A program made the position numbers and the translations under genes. Shown here one piece after another: positions 1-35,701 of a stretch of DNA of 64,000 nt. How positions within the stretch are numbered: position 1 is the stretch's first letter; the number at the start of each line of letters is the position of its first letter. The stretch is from Triplophysa rosa. Taxonomy: Eukaryota; Chordata; Actinopteri; Cypriniformes; Nemacheilidae. The notes beneath the pieces were generated by a model. The model saw nothing but the letters and a program-made list of their open reading frames with translations. It had not been told where the DNA came from and did no database searches. The stretch spans positions 8,374,879 through 8,438,878 of the forward strand of contig NC_079913.1 in the NCBI RefSeq assembly GCF_024868665.1, in the 5' to 3' direction.

Positions 1-751
1 ACAACAATGTAAGAATATACAGTGGGGAACAAAGAGACCCCAGATAAAAATGATTCAGTTTAGATTCAGTTCATTCATTTTCCCACTACAATTTATAGTA
101 TCGTTATAACAAATCGAGTAAAAAAGGTAGACATGTGTTCTAGTCATTTTCAATTTAGGGTTTTTTAAATTGTGTTTATTGAACGCTTGCAATATTGACA
201 TGATAAAGACAACACCTTATCATTCATGTATCATATATATCAAACACACAATTTCCCACATTTTTAAATATAAATATTGTTTCTATTTGCATGTATTTGA
301 GAAAATGAAAACTGGAGAACCAGGTCAAAATATTTAATAATTTTAATTAAATTAGATCATTTTAGTACATTTCAAAGTACTATTTAAAGTTATGTGCATG
401 AATGGAAAGAGTTTTTATTTCTAGTAAACCCTCTGAAATGATCACCATGCATGTGTATTCACACACACCAACAGAGAGGGTAACACTGTTTCATAACACT
501 GTAATCCCTATGATTTGGCAGCCATTATAAAGCCAGACTCAGTATCTTCTAAATTTTAGGACTGTCCTGTGGAGGTCACAGTCCAAATGTTTTGGATTCT
601 GGTATAAGCCCATTAAAAGCTGTTACTTAGCAACCCGAAAGGGAATGGACAGGCTTTGTGCATTTTTATCGCGCTAAATGGGATATGCTTAAATTGTATA
701 ACCTCGTGTTATGTTACATAATAGAGTCACCATTATGACATAATTGATTCA

Positions 752-24400
<23,649 letters not shown>

Positions 24401-24600
24401 GTTGAGCCGTTCTTCGGTCGACCGGGTACTAGTCAGGGGTCAATCCAGGCTGCCAGCCCTAGGTCACTGTTTCTATGTGAGGAGGGGGCGAGGTGAGGAA
24501 CGATGCACCAGAGAGTGTGGAAGTATGTGAGGATGAGTTGAGGGCGATGCAGGAGCGTGAAGGAGAATGTAACAGATCTGGGGGTGATGAACAAATGGGG

Positions 24601-24608
24601 TTTATATA
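24601..24608 (-). promoter_or_regulatory. mybpc1: TATA box of mybpc1
   Basis: On the minus strand this reads TATATAAA followed by a C run. It lies about 200 bp upstream of the mybpc1 ATG (24400), which would place transcription start near 24575 and give a 5' UTR of about 175 nt if there is no upstream intron. A TATA promoter fits a tissue-restricted muscle gene. The transcription start is inferred, not seen. Confidence 0.6.
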
Positions 24609-27382
24609 GCACTCGTCCTGGCCACTCCTCTTACGGTTGATAATGGAGCCCAAAAACACGTATGACCCCCCTCCCTATGCTCTCCTAAAGTCCCGGGGAT
24701 TACGCGCGGCTCGCTTTCCTCTGGTCTCCTCACCAGCCGGAGACAGACAGGGTGAGGGGCTTGAACATCAGTGGATAGAAGAGAAGGAAAGTACATTTCA
24801 GAAATTTGCATTATAAAACACCCTTGTTTTCAGATTAGGGGTTGATTTTCTTGTTACCAATTATTAAGATTTTACCTTTAGATGCCCTTAATATTAAATA
24901 TTTGGTTACCCTGCTTCTTGGAATATGGAGAAACCATAGCGATGTTTAAAGCAACTTAAAAACAGGAGTTTTGTGACTTTTAATTTTTGTTAATTGGCTG
25001 TAACGCCATGTGAGTTTCCGTGTGCTCACAAAACATTAGCAAAATGTTTTTATTTTTTTTGCAGATCTAAACATTTCAAAAGTACTGTCGCTTATATGAG
25101 GACAGATCAAAAGTATTGATGACTCAACCTGCACTCATGGGCGTATCGAATTTTCCCAAAAATGTATAAAATGTGCTCTAAATTTAGACCAAATAAGTCA
25201 CCTGTCTTTCTCGAAATAGTTGCTACAACGCAGATTTCCTGTTTCCAAACGACATGTCAACACATAAATAAAAGGTACTCCATTCAATGGGGTCTTTAAC
25301 AGTGCTAAAGTGTTTGTAATGAAGAGGCAGCCCTGCTAATGACATGTTAGGCAGTGTGACATGCTTTATCTCAACCTATTTCAAAAAGCATCTCTCCAGT
25401 TCTTGTTGAATTATTATAGATGTGAAACCAGAATATTTCAACTTTACTGGTCATACTGAAGTAGTAAAAGAAATATCGACCGGTAACATGTATTTAACAA
25501 TGTAATCTTAAATGTCAACAAAAACATCTAATCAAATACACTAATACTTAACACAAATGCAACTGCCGTCTTTAGGACTCGTGTCAAAGTTAGTCACCAT
25601 ATTCACTTTATTAAATGAAATTATGAAGACAGATAACAATTGGAATGCATGATAAAAAACGTTGTTATCTGTTTTTGCAAACAAACTCTTCTTATCATAT
25701 AAATTATTATATGATATTGTTGTCACCCAGTGGTTTCAGGTTCTTTAAGCTCCTCCCTTTCAATGAAGTGCAGCTAGGGGATTTCATGGAGAGAAATAGG
25801 AAGCATTCATTTAACCTTTAAGCCAAGTGTCAGAGATCATTTTGATCCAGTGAAGGCCATGTGTGGTGAAATGATCAGGACTATAAATTTTCTTCGGATG
25901 CCTAAGCAATGCTTTTATAGTCAGTAGTTAGAATACCACACTGAACTCTGACATTTGACATAAATGTCATGGCAAGATGGTGAAACAGTTGGATTGTTAT
26001 TGTCCAGACTATAATTGCTCTGTTAACACTTTAATTCTTGATATAAATCAGGTCCTGTGTCTTGTCGACGTGACAACAATTCACACAGTGGGGCCATGAA
26101 CCCTAATGTTTCTTAAGGGCTGCCCTTAAAAGATTTTAACACAACATTTAGACATCACACTTCTTCACACGAGTCCCTGGAGACGAGAACATTCTATTTA
26201 AAGGAACAGTTCACCTCGAAATGAATGTTGGATAAGAGTGGTCCATATCACTTGGGTGCTAAATTCCAAGTCTTTCTGAAAATGTGTAAACTAATTCTAA
26301 AGACCAAAGTTTTTATTCACCAATGACCTTTTACCTCCCTTGAAGCCTGGATCATCCACATTCACATCCAAAATTACCCAAAGATTTCTAATTTTAGGTT
26401 AAAAAATCATTTGAGTTACAATTTGTATTTTATTTCCAAATACCAGTTTATTATGCGAATAAAAAGTATGAACATTATATACAACCATATTGAACATTAA
26501 GGGACTGTTCCCCCGCCAGGACTAGATCTTAGTTAAACTTAAGGAGTTTTTACAAACATGCCGTACAGAAACATTACTTGTTTGCATTTTACAAAACAAT
26601 GGCACTGATGTATATATTTTAAAATATGTCAGTGCAAGCTGTTTAGACAGCTTAAACATTTATTTTACTCTAGGACTAGTCTTAATCCCTTTACGCGAAA
26701 ACCACCTCTTAATCATATTAAACCATATTAAACTGCAAAGCTATAAATATTAGATGTCCGACTCAACTCCCCCCAAACACTATTCTGCCACTATTCTGAT
26801 GGGATAACATGTCAACATCTCAGATGGTCGTATGGCATCAAAACTTGTGGTCATATTACCAAAAGCATACCAAAGTAATTTCAGGCCGTTATTGTTCTGA
26901 AAGACAGGATTTGGTCATCGGTCATTCAATCCATAACATACCGTACTTTAAAGGATTTAAAGAAATCCTTGTTTAGAATGGGAATTTTTCACAATATAAT
27001 ATCACACCACAAATATGTGGATCAAAATGCTCTCTGAATGGTGTGTGTATAATAATATACCTTCATAAAAAAAATCTGCATGTGATGTCCCTTGCATGGC
27101 ACCGTTACCTGATTGCTTGAATTTGAATGATAATTTTTGGTCTTTATTAGTAGCAGATGCTGCATTAAAGCGTACTATTTATAAACTTGTGTTTACAGCC
27201 CTAAATGCAGGGTGTTGAGGAAGTATTATGTGGGCCTGTCACAAAGATCGGCCAAAACGATTTGGACTACACTAGTGAGTAGGGGTTCATGTCGCCGAGG
27301 GGGATTTAGCTTTTGCAGTCAACATAAAAAGCTCAGACGATAGAGTCACAGTGGCATCTGCCGAGTGCCTTCACAAAAGCAC

Positions 27383-27383
27383 G

Positions 27384-27434
<51 letters not shown>
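27383..27434. repeat. (CA)n microsatellite
   Basis: About 50 bp of CA repeat between mybpc1 and the ETS genes. Confidence 0.95.
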
Positions 27435-27435
<1 letters not shown>

Positions 27436-28564
27436 AAATATACGCTGTATACTTTGTACAGGAAGAACATACACAGAGAAGAGCAGATATCCATTCACAC
27501 TATCAACATCTCATTAAGATTCAGTGTCTTCTATAAACCACAAGTGTCTCCCTATGGAGCAGGGAATACTTCAGATGTAGTGATGCATTATGGGAAGGAT
27601 AAATACTGGTTGCACAAATAGATTTCACTTCTCCATGGGCATACAGCACTGAGGGATATATTGATATTGTACAGCCATGTCTGACTCTCATATTTTAAAC
27701 AACATTCTGTCTGTTTCAGCTAGGTGCTGTCACCAACCTTGTGTTCAGCTTCTCCCTCCAGCCTTCAGTTTTTGCATTCTACTGTGAATCCAATAAAAAT
27801 CTGTCAGTGGGTCAGTCAGTGGCCCCAAATCTAGACAACTAAGCCACACTAGGAATGCCATTGCATTAAATTATTGAATATCAAATCATGTGGCCAGTTT
27901 TAGGTAGATGTGGCAACCCTGCACATGGTATTTTTATTAAAAAAGCATTCTGATTAAACAAAATTTTATACAAAATGAAGTTTTTTAAAGTTGAAACAAT
28001 CAAATAATGTGATATTCCATTAAAAATGAGGGAAGACAGTATTTCGATAATTGTGTATCAAACCCAGCAGAAACATGTCAGTTATTATGTGATAAGCTAC
28101 CTGTTTACCACCATTGTACAAATGAAGAACAAATTTTATAAAATGACCATGGGCCAGTGAAATAAGATAATTGCAAAAATTTCAAAAAAGGGAAGAAACG
28201 TGATAAAGGTCCTGTGTTGTTTGTTTGCAAATGCCATTTTGTTTTGATATTTTGTTATTTATAATACAATGACATTCCATTTTTTTAAGTTTGGCCAAAG
28301 TTTCAGAAACAGGAATAAGACAAATATGTGTTTTTCAACAAAGTCTCATTCAGTGAACTACCCTAACTGTCTGTGGTCAACCATAATAATAAATTCAGTG
28401 TGACATCATTGCCACCTACTGGGGACAAATGTCAGATGTGCTGAAGGAAATATATATTTTTGTGTGTTCTGAGCTTGTTCTGCTTTATGTTTCTAAATCA
28501 TTTATTTTCATGTGCCAGTTAAGAAAAAAAAAGAATATGGTAAAGAAAAGCAATTAAAAAAATA

Positions 28565-28760
28565 ATACAGTCGTGGAAATAACATCAGAGACCACTCCAA
28601 AAATTTCTCCTAATTTATTATTTATATGTTGTAAAGTAAAATGATCGTTCTTGTTTCATTCTGTGGACAGTAGTGACAACATTTCTCCCAAATTTCAAAT
28701 AAAAATATTGCTGAATAAAGGCAAAACTGGAGTACTCTCTTAATTTTTCCACGGCTGTAT
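28565..28760. mobile_element. Short MITE with ATACAGTCGTGGAAA-type ends
   Basis: Left ATACAGTCGTGGAAA and right TTTTTCCACGGCTGTAT are inverted repeats, in the region between mybpc1 and the ETS genes. Related interior sequence (ATTTCTCCCAAATTTCAAAT, AAAACTGGAG) recurs at about 14870-15010 and, more weakly, at 170-350, suggesting older fragments of the same family in mybpc1 introns. Confidence 0.7.
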
Positions 28761-29362
28761 ATATAATACTTACATAATCTTTAACATCAAGCCATGTATT
28801 TATTATTTATACAATACATGTTTAATGCATGTGTTGTAAAGGCATCAAGATGTCTATCATGCAAACACTATAAAATATACACACTTTTACAAATAAAGGT
28901 TCTACAAAAAGTTATTCGCAGCAGTGCCATATAGGAACCAATCAGTCAAAGGTTCTTAAACAAACCATATCTTAGTTTTTATAGTCTAAAAAAAACTTTT
29001 TTCACTATAAAAGAACTTTTTCTGAAAGAGGACGGTTCAGTGTATGTTAGTCGTTCTTTATGGAACCATACAGCCAGAAATGTTTCTTCTATGGCATAAT
29101 TTAGCACCTTTATTTTTAGAAATGCATAATGTAGGCTATTTAAATAAAGGAAATGTAAATGTCAGTTTATTAAGAATACTTTATGAAAAATACATGACCA
29201 TAGCTTAGTAGAACACACAATCGATAGCAAAGCAGGAACAAATATAAACTAGTTTTAACCTTCTCCTGTTACCAAGTCAATTAAAAGTCATTAGAGTATA
29301 AAATGATCACCACGTCACAATGGCGACTAATGCAGGCGTACTGCATTGCCATGTATTAACAG

Positions 29363-31174
29363 TCATTTAGCTCCATATGGAGCATTCTTTATATCACCGG
29401 TACTCTTTAAAGTTATAAGAGTAGCAACACTGAACTGGTAAGTCAGTTTCTTTTTCACTTTAATGATCTCCCCCGAGCGGGCGTAATTTCTTAGGGCGCG
29501 GGACATTTTCTGGTATGTCATGGGCATTCTGTTGCCCTTCCTTTGCCCCCAGAGCTCCGCAACCCGCTCCTTGTGCCTGGCTGAAAAGCGGAAGACTCCG
29601 GTCAAAGCTGGAACCCAGGACACACAGTGGGCCATGTTTGGGTCCTCCAGCACTTCGAACAAGAAGTGGAAAAGACGTAGCTTTTTCCCTGCAATCATAG
29701 AAACAATTGCGGTCAAACACTGTGTGTGTGTGTGCTGTGTGTGGAGGGTTGGGTCGAGGCCTATGAAAACTATTTCCCATAAAACAGCACACGCTTTTAT
29801 TTAGATGCATAATTAAGATAAGCATCTCCCAATCGTTGTTTACGCGAGACCAGAGAAAATGACGGAGAGCTGTGATTCTATTGGACGGTTGTGACTGGAA
29901 AGGGCCGCTCCCAAGCTATAGTTCCCCTAGGTTAATTCTCCACTTAGAGATAGCATCAGAATAAACCACAAAAGCAGAACTGACCTTTTCGTGCAGGTGT
30001 AATGCCGGCCAATGGTTTAGTAGTCTTTTCAGGTGTCGTATTTTGAGTTAAAGGTCTCTCTGGTCCCTTTAGGGCATTTAAAACTGGCCCATTGGAATCA
30101 TCGGGAAAGACTAATGCCTGGTTGGTTCCAGCATCTAAAGAGCTGTTTGCTTTGATCTGGTAAAGACAGAAAAGTCCTAGGTTAAAAATAGAAATCAAGG
30201 CATTAAAGCCCTCAATGTGTAGAAAACCATTGACTGGATGGTTTACCTGCTGAGCCACTTGTGCAGAAAGCTGCAGCTGGACCTTTTCTTGCTCTAATGC
30301 ACAGCTGAAATTCTCCTCAGAAGTGTCCATAACTTCAGTGGTGGACGTGGCACAAAGATCCTTTGCTGGTGAAACGTTATGAAAACAGTGTAAACTGTTA
30401 ACACAATAAAGATTATTGTGACTTGATTTTAAAGCTGATTTCTTACCATTGGGCCATAAGGATTTCCTTCCAGATTCCTGCCTGTAGTGCTCTTCAAGAA
30501 ATTCCAGAATTACTTCCAAATCGGTCTGGTATTCCTGCGTACTGTTCTGATACAAAAACATGTGGTCCTTGCTGTATTTTTCCTTCTCGCTCAAACACAC
30601 AGTACAGCGGCCCTCAAAAGTATTTAGATCCTGAAATCACATTTGAGAATGTATGAATGTCTTTGCATTATGACAAATGTCAAACCAGGAAACGTTTATT
30701 TTTGAAAGCATAAGATCAACTGCTAGGGAAAACACTTTAGATAACAACAACATGATGTAGTTTTCACCTATGACTCATGTCATTTTTTTTCTTTTCTCCG
30801 CCATGAATATAGCCTTAGATGGTGGTATGGAGTTAACAATTAAATAATAAATAAATAAATAAAATGTTCTTTTCTCCCTTTTTAAAAACACAAATTCCTT
30901 ATTACATAAATGCAATTAAAGGGTCCATTTGTAACACTTTATTTTTTGCCAGGACACGCTTTTGAAACCGACAGGACTCTGATCTTTCCTCTAAAAGTGA
31001 CCACCTGGTTAAAATCAAGTGCAAACAGGACAAAGAAAGAAAAGCACATTCAGTTTTAAGAAATGTCCAATTGCATTTGTTTGCAAACACCACTTGATGT
31101 GATATTTTGCTATCTAATGCAACAAAATAGTTCAATTATAAGAATGGCTGTGAAAATGTATCAGTTCTTACCAT
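29363..31174 (-). CDS. SPI-class ETS transcription factor, divergent spic paralogue
   Basis: Five coding exons: 31172-31174 (ATG only), 30447-30630, 30247-30365, 29985-30156, 29363-29688, giving 267 residues. The last exon holds a C-terminal ETS DNA-binding domain (about 160-245): [49 protein letters not shown]. The two recognition-helix arginines (RALR) and the WGxxKGN lysine are present, so DNA binding to GGAA sites is likely kept. MTYQKM and KKLTYQF are signatures of the PU.1/Spi-B/Spi-C class. The N-terminal 160 residues contain an acidic helix-like stretch ([16 protein letters not shown]) but I recognise no other domain. Exon number and phases equal those of the neighbouring spic, and the ATG stands alone in exon 1 in both. 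The stop is TGA at 29363-29365; a minus-strand AATAAA lies at 29166-29171. The first exon is inferred from the ATG/GTAAGA junction and phase. No recognised symbol. Confidence 0.85.
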
Positions 31175-32407
31175 GTTAGTGTTGCGATTTCCCGTTGTTC
31201 TTGTTTTGCTGCCTTTGTATTAATTTGTAGCCAATAGAAAAAATACAGACTTGACCAGTAAACCAGACCAATACATTTACTGGACTTTACCAACAAAACC
31301 TTCTTTTTGCAGTGTTGCAGACTCCCTTTATCAAAAACAAGAGTCAGGGGGAGTGAACAGGCCTATGATGTACGGCCGAACATAAATTACCAGCGATCTT
31401 TAGTCCCAAAACCGCCGTCTCTGCAGGTCCAAAGATACCCACACACCCCTCTAAAATACATCTGCAACGTGCACCTTTATGGAACCAGTAACCACATCCT
31501 CATCGCTGCTAGAGATAAAACAACCGCAAGCACCTAACAATGACAGCCAGACTCCACAAAACCCTGCACACATTGTGCTCTGAGGTTCTAGAACATTTTT
31601 GTGATTAAGAAATACAATTAACATTTAACATACAACATTTAAACTATGAAATGAGTAATATTTTTGTGTGAAACTAGGGTTTGTTGTACCGCGCTGCATT
31701 AGCGTTTGATCGTTATCTTACAAAGAGGAAGGTATTTCAAGATCGGTTTGTAATATGACACACAAAGCAGTCGTACACAAGAACAATAGCAAAATTAGAT
31801 AATATCTCATTGTATTTGCAAAGAAATCAGGGTAGGCGTTTATACTGTGGCTTCTTGTATCTTTTACAGAGAATTTAACAAACAAATGAACTGGCGTTCT
31901 CGAGCTTTATTCGAGAGATAAAACAAACGATCTGTTTGAGTCTTTTATATAAACAGTTCATTATACATTGTAATGTAGGCCTACTACATTATTTTATGAG
32001 AACAAACCAGTTAGGCCAAACTTAAAAGTAGACATGGCCATGCATTCAGTATGAAATATCAAACCAGGTCGATTTTATTTTGCTCTTTTTTATTTTAAAG
32101 ATAGCACAAATACATTTTTTAAAGCAGAATTTTTTTTCACAATATAATTTACAAAGTGTGTTACAATTGACTGAATTTTGAGGAAAAGGAATTGTTTGTG
32201 AACTCCGCTTGATATGTCATTTGATACAATTCATTCATTTTTAAGTAACTCGGGTGTAAAAAATGTAATAAAAAAAAACTTCTGTGTATTCGTACTGTGA
32301 TCACATATTTAAATAGGCACTGTAGAAACAGTTCGTGTAAAATATTTAAAGCATCACGAACTTTTAAAAAATCCGAAAGAATTATGGATTAAAAGTGATT
32401 GATGGTT

Positions 32408-34152
32408 TCATTGAGACGGAACGCTTGTTTTAGGGTCCTGATGCATTGTCAAGACAGTGGCGAGGTCATAATCGCTCTGATAAGAGTACTGGCCGTACCA
32501 GTAATGACAGTCAGGGACAGCAGAACTGTAGTACACATGCTCAGCAGACGTTTGCTGATGAAGGGCAAGTTCTCTGGACGAAGGGCCCGAACTGTAGCCT
32601 GATACTGAACTCAGTCTCTGCAGTATTGCCGGGTTAAACTGGTAGGTGAGTTTACGACGCACTTTCACAATCTCGCCCGTGCGGCTGTAGTTGCGGAGGG
32701 CACGTGCCATTTTCTGGTAGGTCATGGTTTTGCGATTGCCCTTGCGTTGACCCCAGCACTCGGCCAGTTTCTCTTTATTTTTCGAGATGAAGTGGAAGAT
32801 GCCGCTGCCTCTGTCCGTCCACTGGATGGAGTCGCCCATGTTGTCGTCGTGGAGCGCCTCGTGCAGATACTCGTATAAGCGCAGCTTCTTGCGGCCTAAT
32901 GAGGAAGATAAATGTATAGTGTTTTGTTAAATGGAAGGCTTTTGTATCTTCAAACGAATCTTGTCAGTTAATGTGAACTACTACTGTAAAAATGCAAGCA
33001 GTAAAGATTAGTCAAGTTGAATTGTGCCCTTTTTATGTATTTCTACAGTACCAAATCGGACTACTTTCGATGATGCAACCTAATGTAGTGTAATATTTTT
33101 ATCACACAAAATTGGGATTCTTTTAGGTTATCTAAAAAATCACAGAAAACACACAATAGCTAAAATTGGAGACTATAATAAATGAGATAAATTTGTATTC
33201 TCAACAAAATCACAAATCGCACTCACCAAATTAATGTGACCCATTTTTAAATGTGCAAATAACACATTCATGTCTTACCTTTACTGTGGCGCTGTGGTAA
33301 ATTTGAGTAAAAGGCTGAAGGCTCAGTCGAACCCAGGGCACCTAGAGACACATCTGGCACAATGTGAGACCATGACTGCATATACAGGAAAAAGATTTTT
33401 AGTAACAAAAAATAAGGATAAAAGTATCACAACTTAATGACAATGCGCAATGGTAAGAGTTACATACTGAAGATTCATTCCAGTCATACGCGGGTCCTGG
33501 GGGCTCAAAATGAGGTGTGAACTGATAGTATGAGATGGCATGTCTAACAGATGACTGTTGACTTTCCAAATTCTCAAAATATTTGTGTTCTGCAAGAGCC
33601 AAACAAAGGAGAATGCACAATATAGGAGAAAAACAACAATACAATAATAATATAAAATATTATTGTGTAAATTCTTATTATTATTCTTTCTATTATTTTT
33701 AGTAGTAGTAGTAGTAGAATATTTTAGTGGTATTAACAACATTAATTGTCACAAAATGTATACATTGGTATATACAATTATTATATATGGAATGTTTATA
33801 TATTTATGGTACATTTTTTGATCATATACCTGTGTCGTAGTGCAGAGAGTGATGCTGAATTACATCAATGGCATCCTGAAAATCTTGATTGATGTCATTT
33901 TCAAGCGATCCCTGCAAGAAATCAACATACATAATTTCATATTTTATACTAATATAAAATGTATGGTGTGAAACAACGGTATTTAAATAAAAGACTATAA
34001 TGCATGAAGTTATTACTGTATTCATTAGTGATGAGACATATCTGTCATTTAATATTTAACATAATTATGCAAAAAAATTATTCACAAGTCAAGGAAATGA
34101 TAAAACATAAATTATACTAAGATTGACAGTTAAAGTAATCATAACTCACCAT
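32408..34152 (-). CDS. spic: Spi-C ETS transcription factor
   Basis: Five coding exons: 34150-34152 (ATG followed at once by GTGAGT), 33830-33911, 33468-33589, 33279-33375, 32408-32895; 263 residues. The ETS domain (about 103-188) reads [66 protein letters not shown], and continues NPAILQRLS, which is typical of Spi-C. The N-terminus ([14 protein letters not shown]) also resembles mammalian Spi-C. Spi-C regulates red-pulp and iron-recycling macrophages and opposes PU.1 in B cells in mammals (family knowledge). It stands next to mybpc1 in human too, which supports orthology. The TGA stop is at 32408-32410; possible polyadenylation signals (minus-strand AATAAA) lie at 32074-32079 and nearby. 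Confidence 0.9.
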
Positions 34153-35646
34153 TTTGGCCCTTGAAAACTTAACACCGCATCTATTTGGAGATCAACAGGT
34201 AATGTCCTCTATGTGTCTACGTGATTTTAAGTGAACACATATATTGATGCAACTACCGTTTTACTGGCCAACTATGCAAGTGGCATGTTATATACAGGTG
34301 TCCATTTAAATGTGCCACGTCAACGTAACACGGCCCTGTCAATTTAGCATGATATACTTCTCTTTTTGGAAATAGAGACCAGATAGGGCTCTAATAGTCC
34401 CTCTTTTTTGTAATCTCCATCTCCATCCATGAAAAGCGAGCGAGAGGGAGAGAGAGAGGCTCCTAACCACTTGTTTATCCAGGAATCCTCCTTTGTGTTC
34501 GAAAACATTTGCATTTCTGGTCAGAAGTTGTCAACGGCACTTTAGTTTATTGTCCTGTAAAGATGTATTGAGAGGCCACAAACAATAACTGCTCTGATAA
34601 TCACAGCAAGAATGACAACAAGCTAGAGGCATTCTGGGAAATCCAACAAGTGTTTGGAAAAGCAGCATATTTTCATATGGATTTTCTTATCTTGAAATCT
34701 TATACATATCTAACATATCACGTGCTGTGCAAAATGATCATTTCCTACTTCTGGTCAATGAACATTTATGTCAGCGTGATTGTTAAATAAACAGGCAAAT
34801 GATCTTGATGAACATTTTGAGATAATTCACACTTTGAATATCTGTACATACACCACACGCTGAATGCTAATCATAAAAATGTGTTGTAAAATGAATACCT
34901 CTTGCGCACTTGTTTTGTTCTGAGCTCATAAAACAACAGTCAATTCATTTCACGTCCTCTTGACTCGAGTTTTAAATATCAACCGACTGACTCGCGTAGT
35001 TCCCCTTTCAGGTTTGCAGAGAATGAAAGTAAAGAGCTTCACTGATAATAGAACGAGGTTTTATGACACACTGGGGCCTTAGTCGATTGTGGTAATTGCT
35101 ACGTTCTGGTGCATAAACGATACAACAGCAGTGTACACAATGTTAAATATATGGCCTTGTAAACAATTCATCTCACTGACGGTAGTTTCTCTCTTTATTT
35201 CACTGTTATCCCTGGCAACCGATGTTCTGCACTTTGCTGGATTCAGTTCTCTTGTAGCGCCATGCGGTCGCATTCTTCTCAAGTAATGAAATCATTACAA
35301 TTCCAATCAAATGCCATGGCCATTTATTTCATTATTTGTCAAGTAAGCGTATAATTAGCTTGATCATATACAGCCAGACTGTCATTACTGTGGAGTAATC
35401 CTCTTGAGGATAATACAAGACCCCTCCACTTCACATTAAGGTTTTAATCACCCTTTCTTGATTTAATTTGTAATATACATAATTGGTCAGATGTGTTCTA
35501 TTATGACACACATTGTATCCTAAACTAACTAAATTTACATACAGTAAATTACTACTGTATGTTTATTCTGTTTTGAAACTGTTCTGTCTACTGTTTTGAA
35601 TAGGAAATGTGGGCATACAGGTATTTGCTCAGTTGTTTAATGATTG

Positions 35647-35701
<55 letters not shown>

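Larger units (their letters stand above)
24610..29362. other. Intergenic region between mybpc1 and the SPI-class ETS genes
   Basis: About 4.7 kb with no convincing coding exon on either strand. It holds the CA microsatellite, one MITE (28565-28760), a degenerate MITE-like stretch near 26500-26700 (GGACTAGATCTTAGTTAAAC against CTAGGACTAGTCTTAATCCC), and presumably the mybpc1 upstream control region. Possible 3' UTR of the ETS gene lies at 29109-29362. Confidence 0.7.

Noticed and set aside
29460..29825. 121-codon minus-strand frame over the ETS exon
   Set aside because: Shadow frame of the real ETS exon 29363-29688, which reads in another frame.
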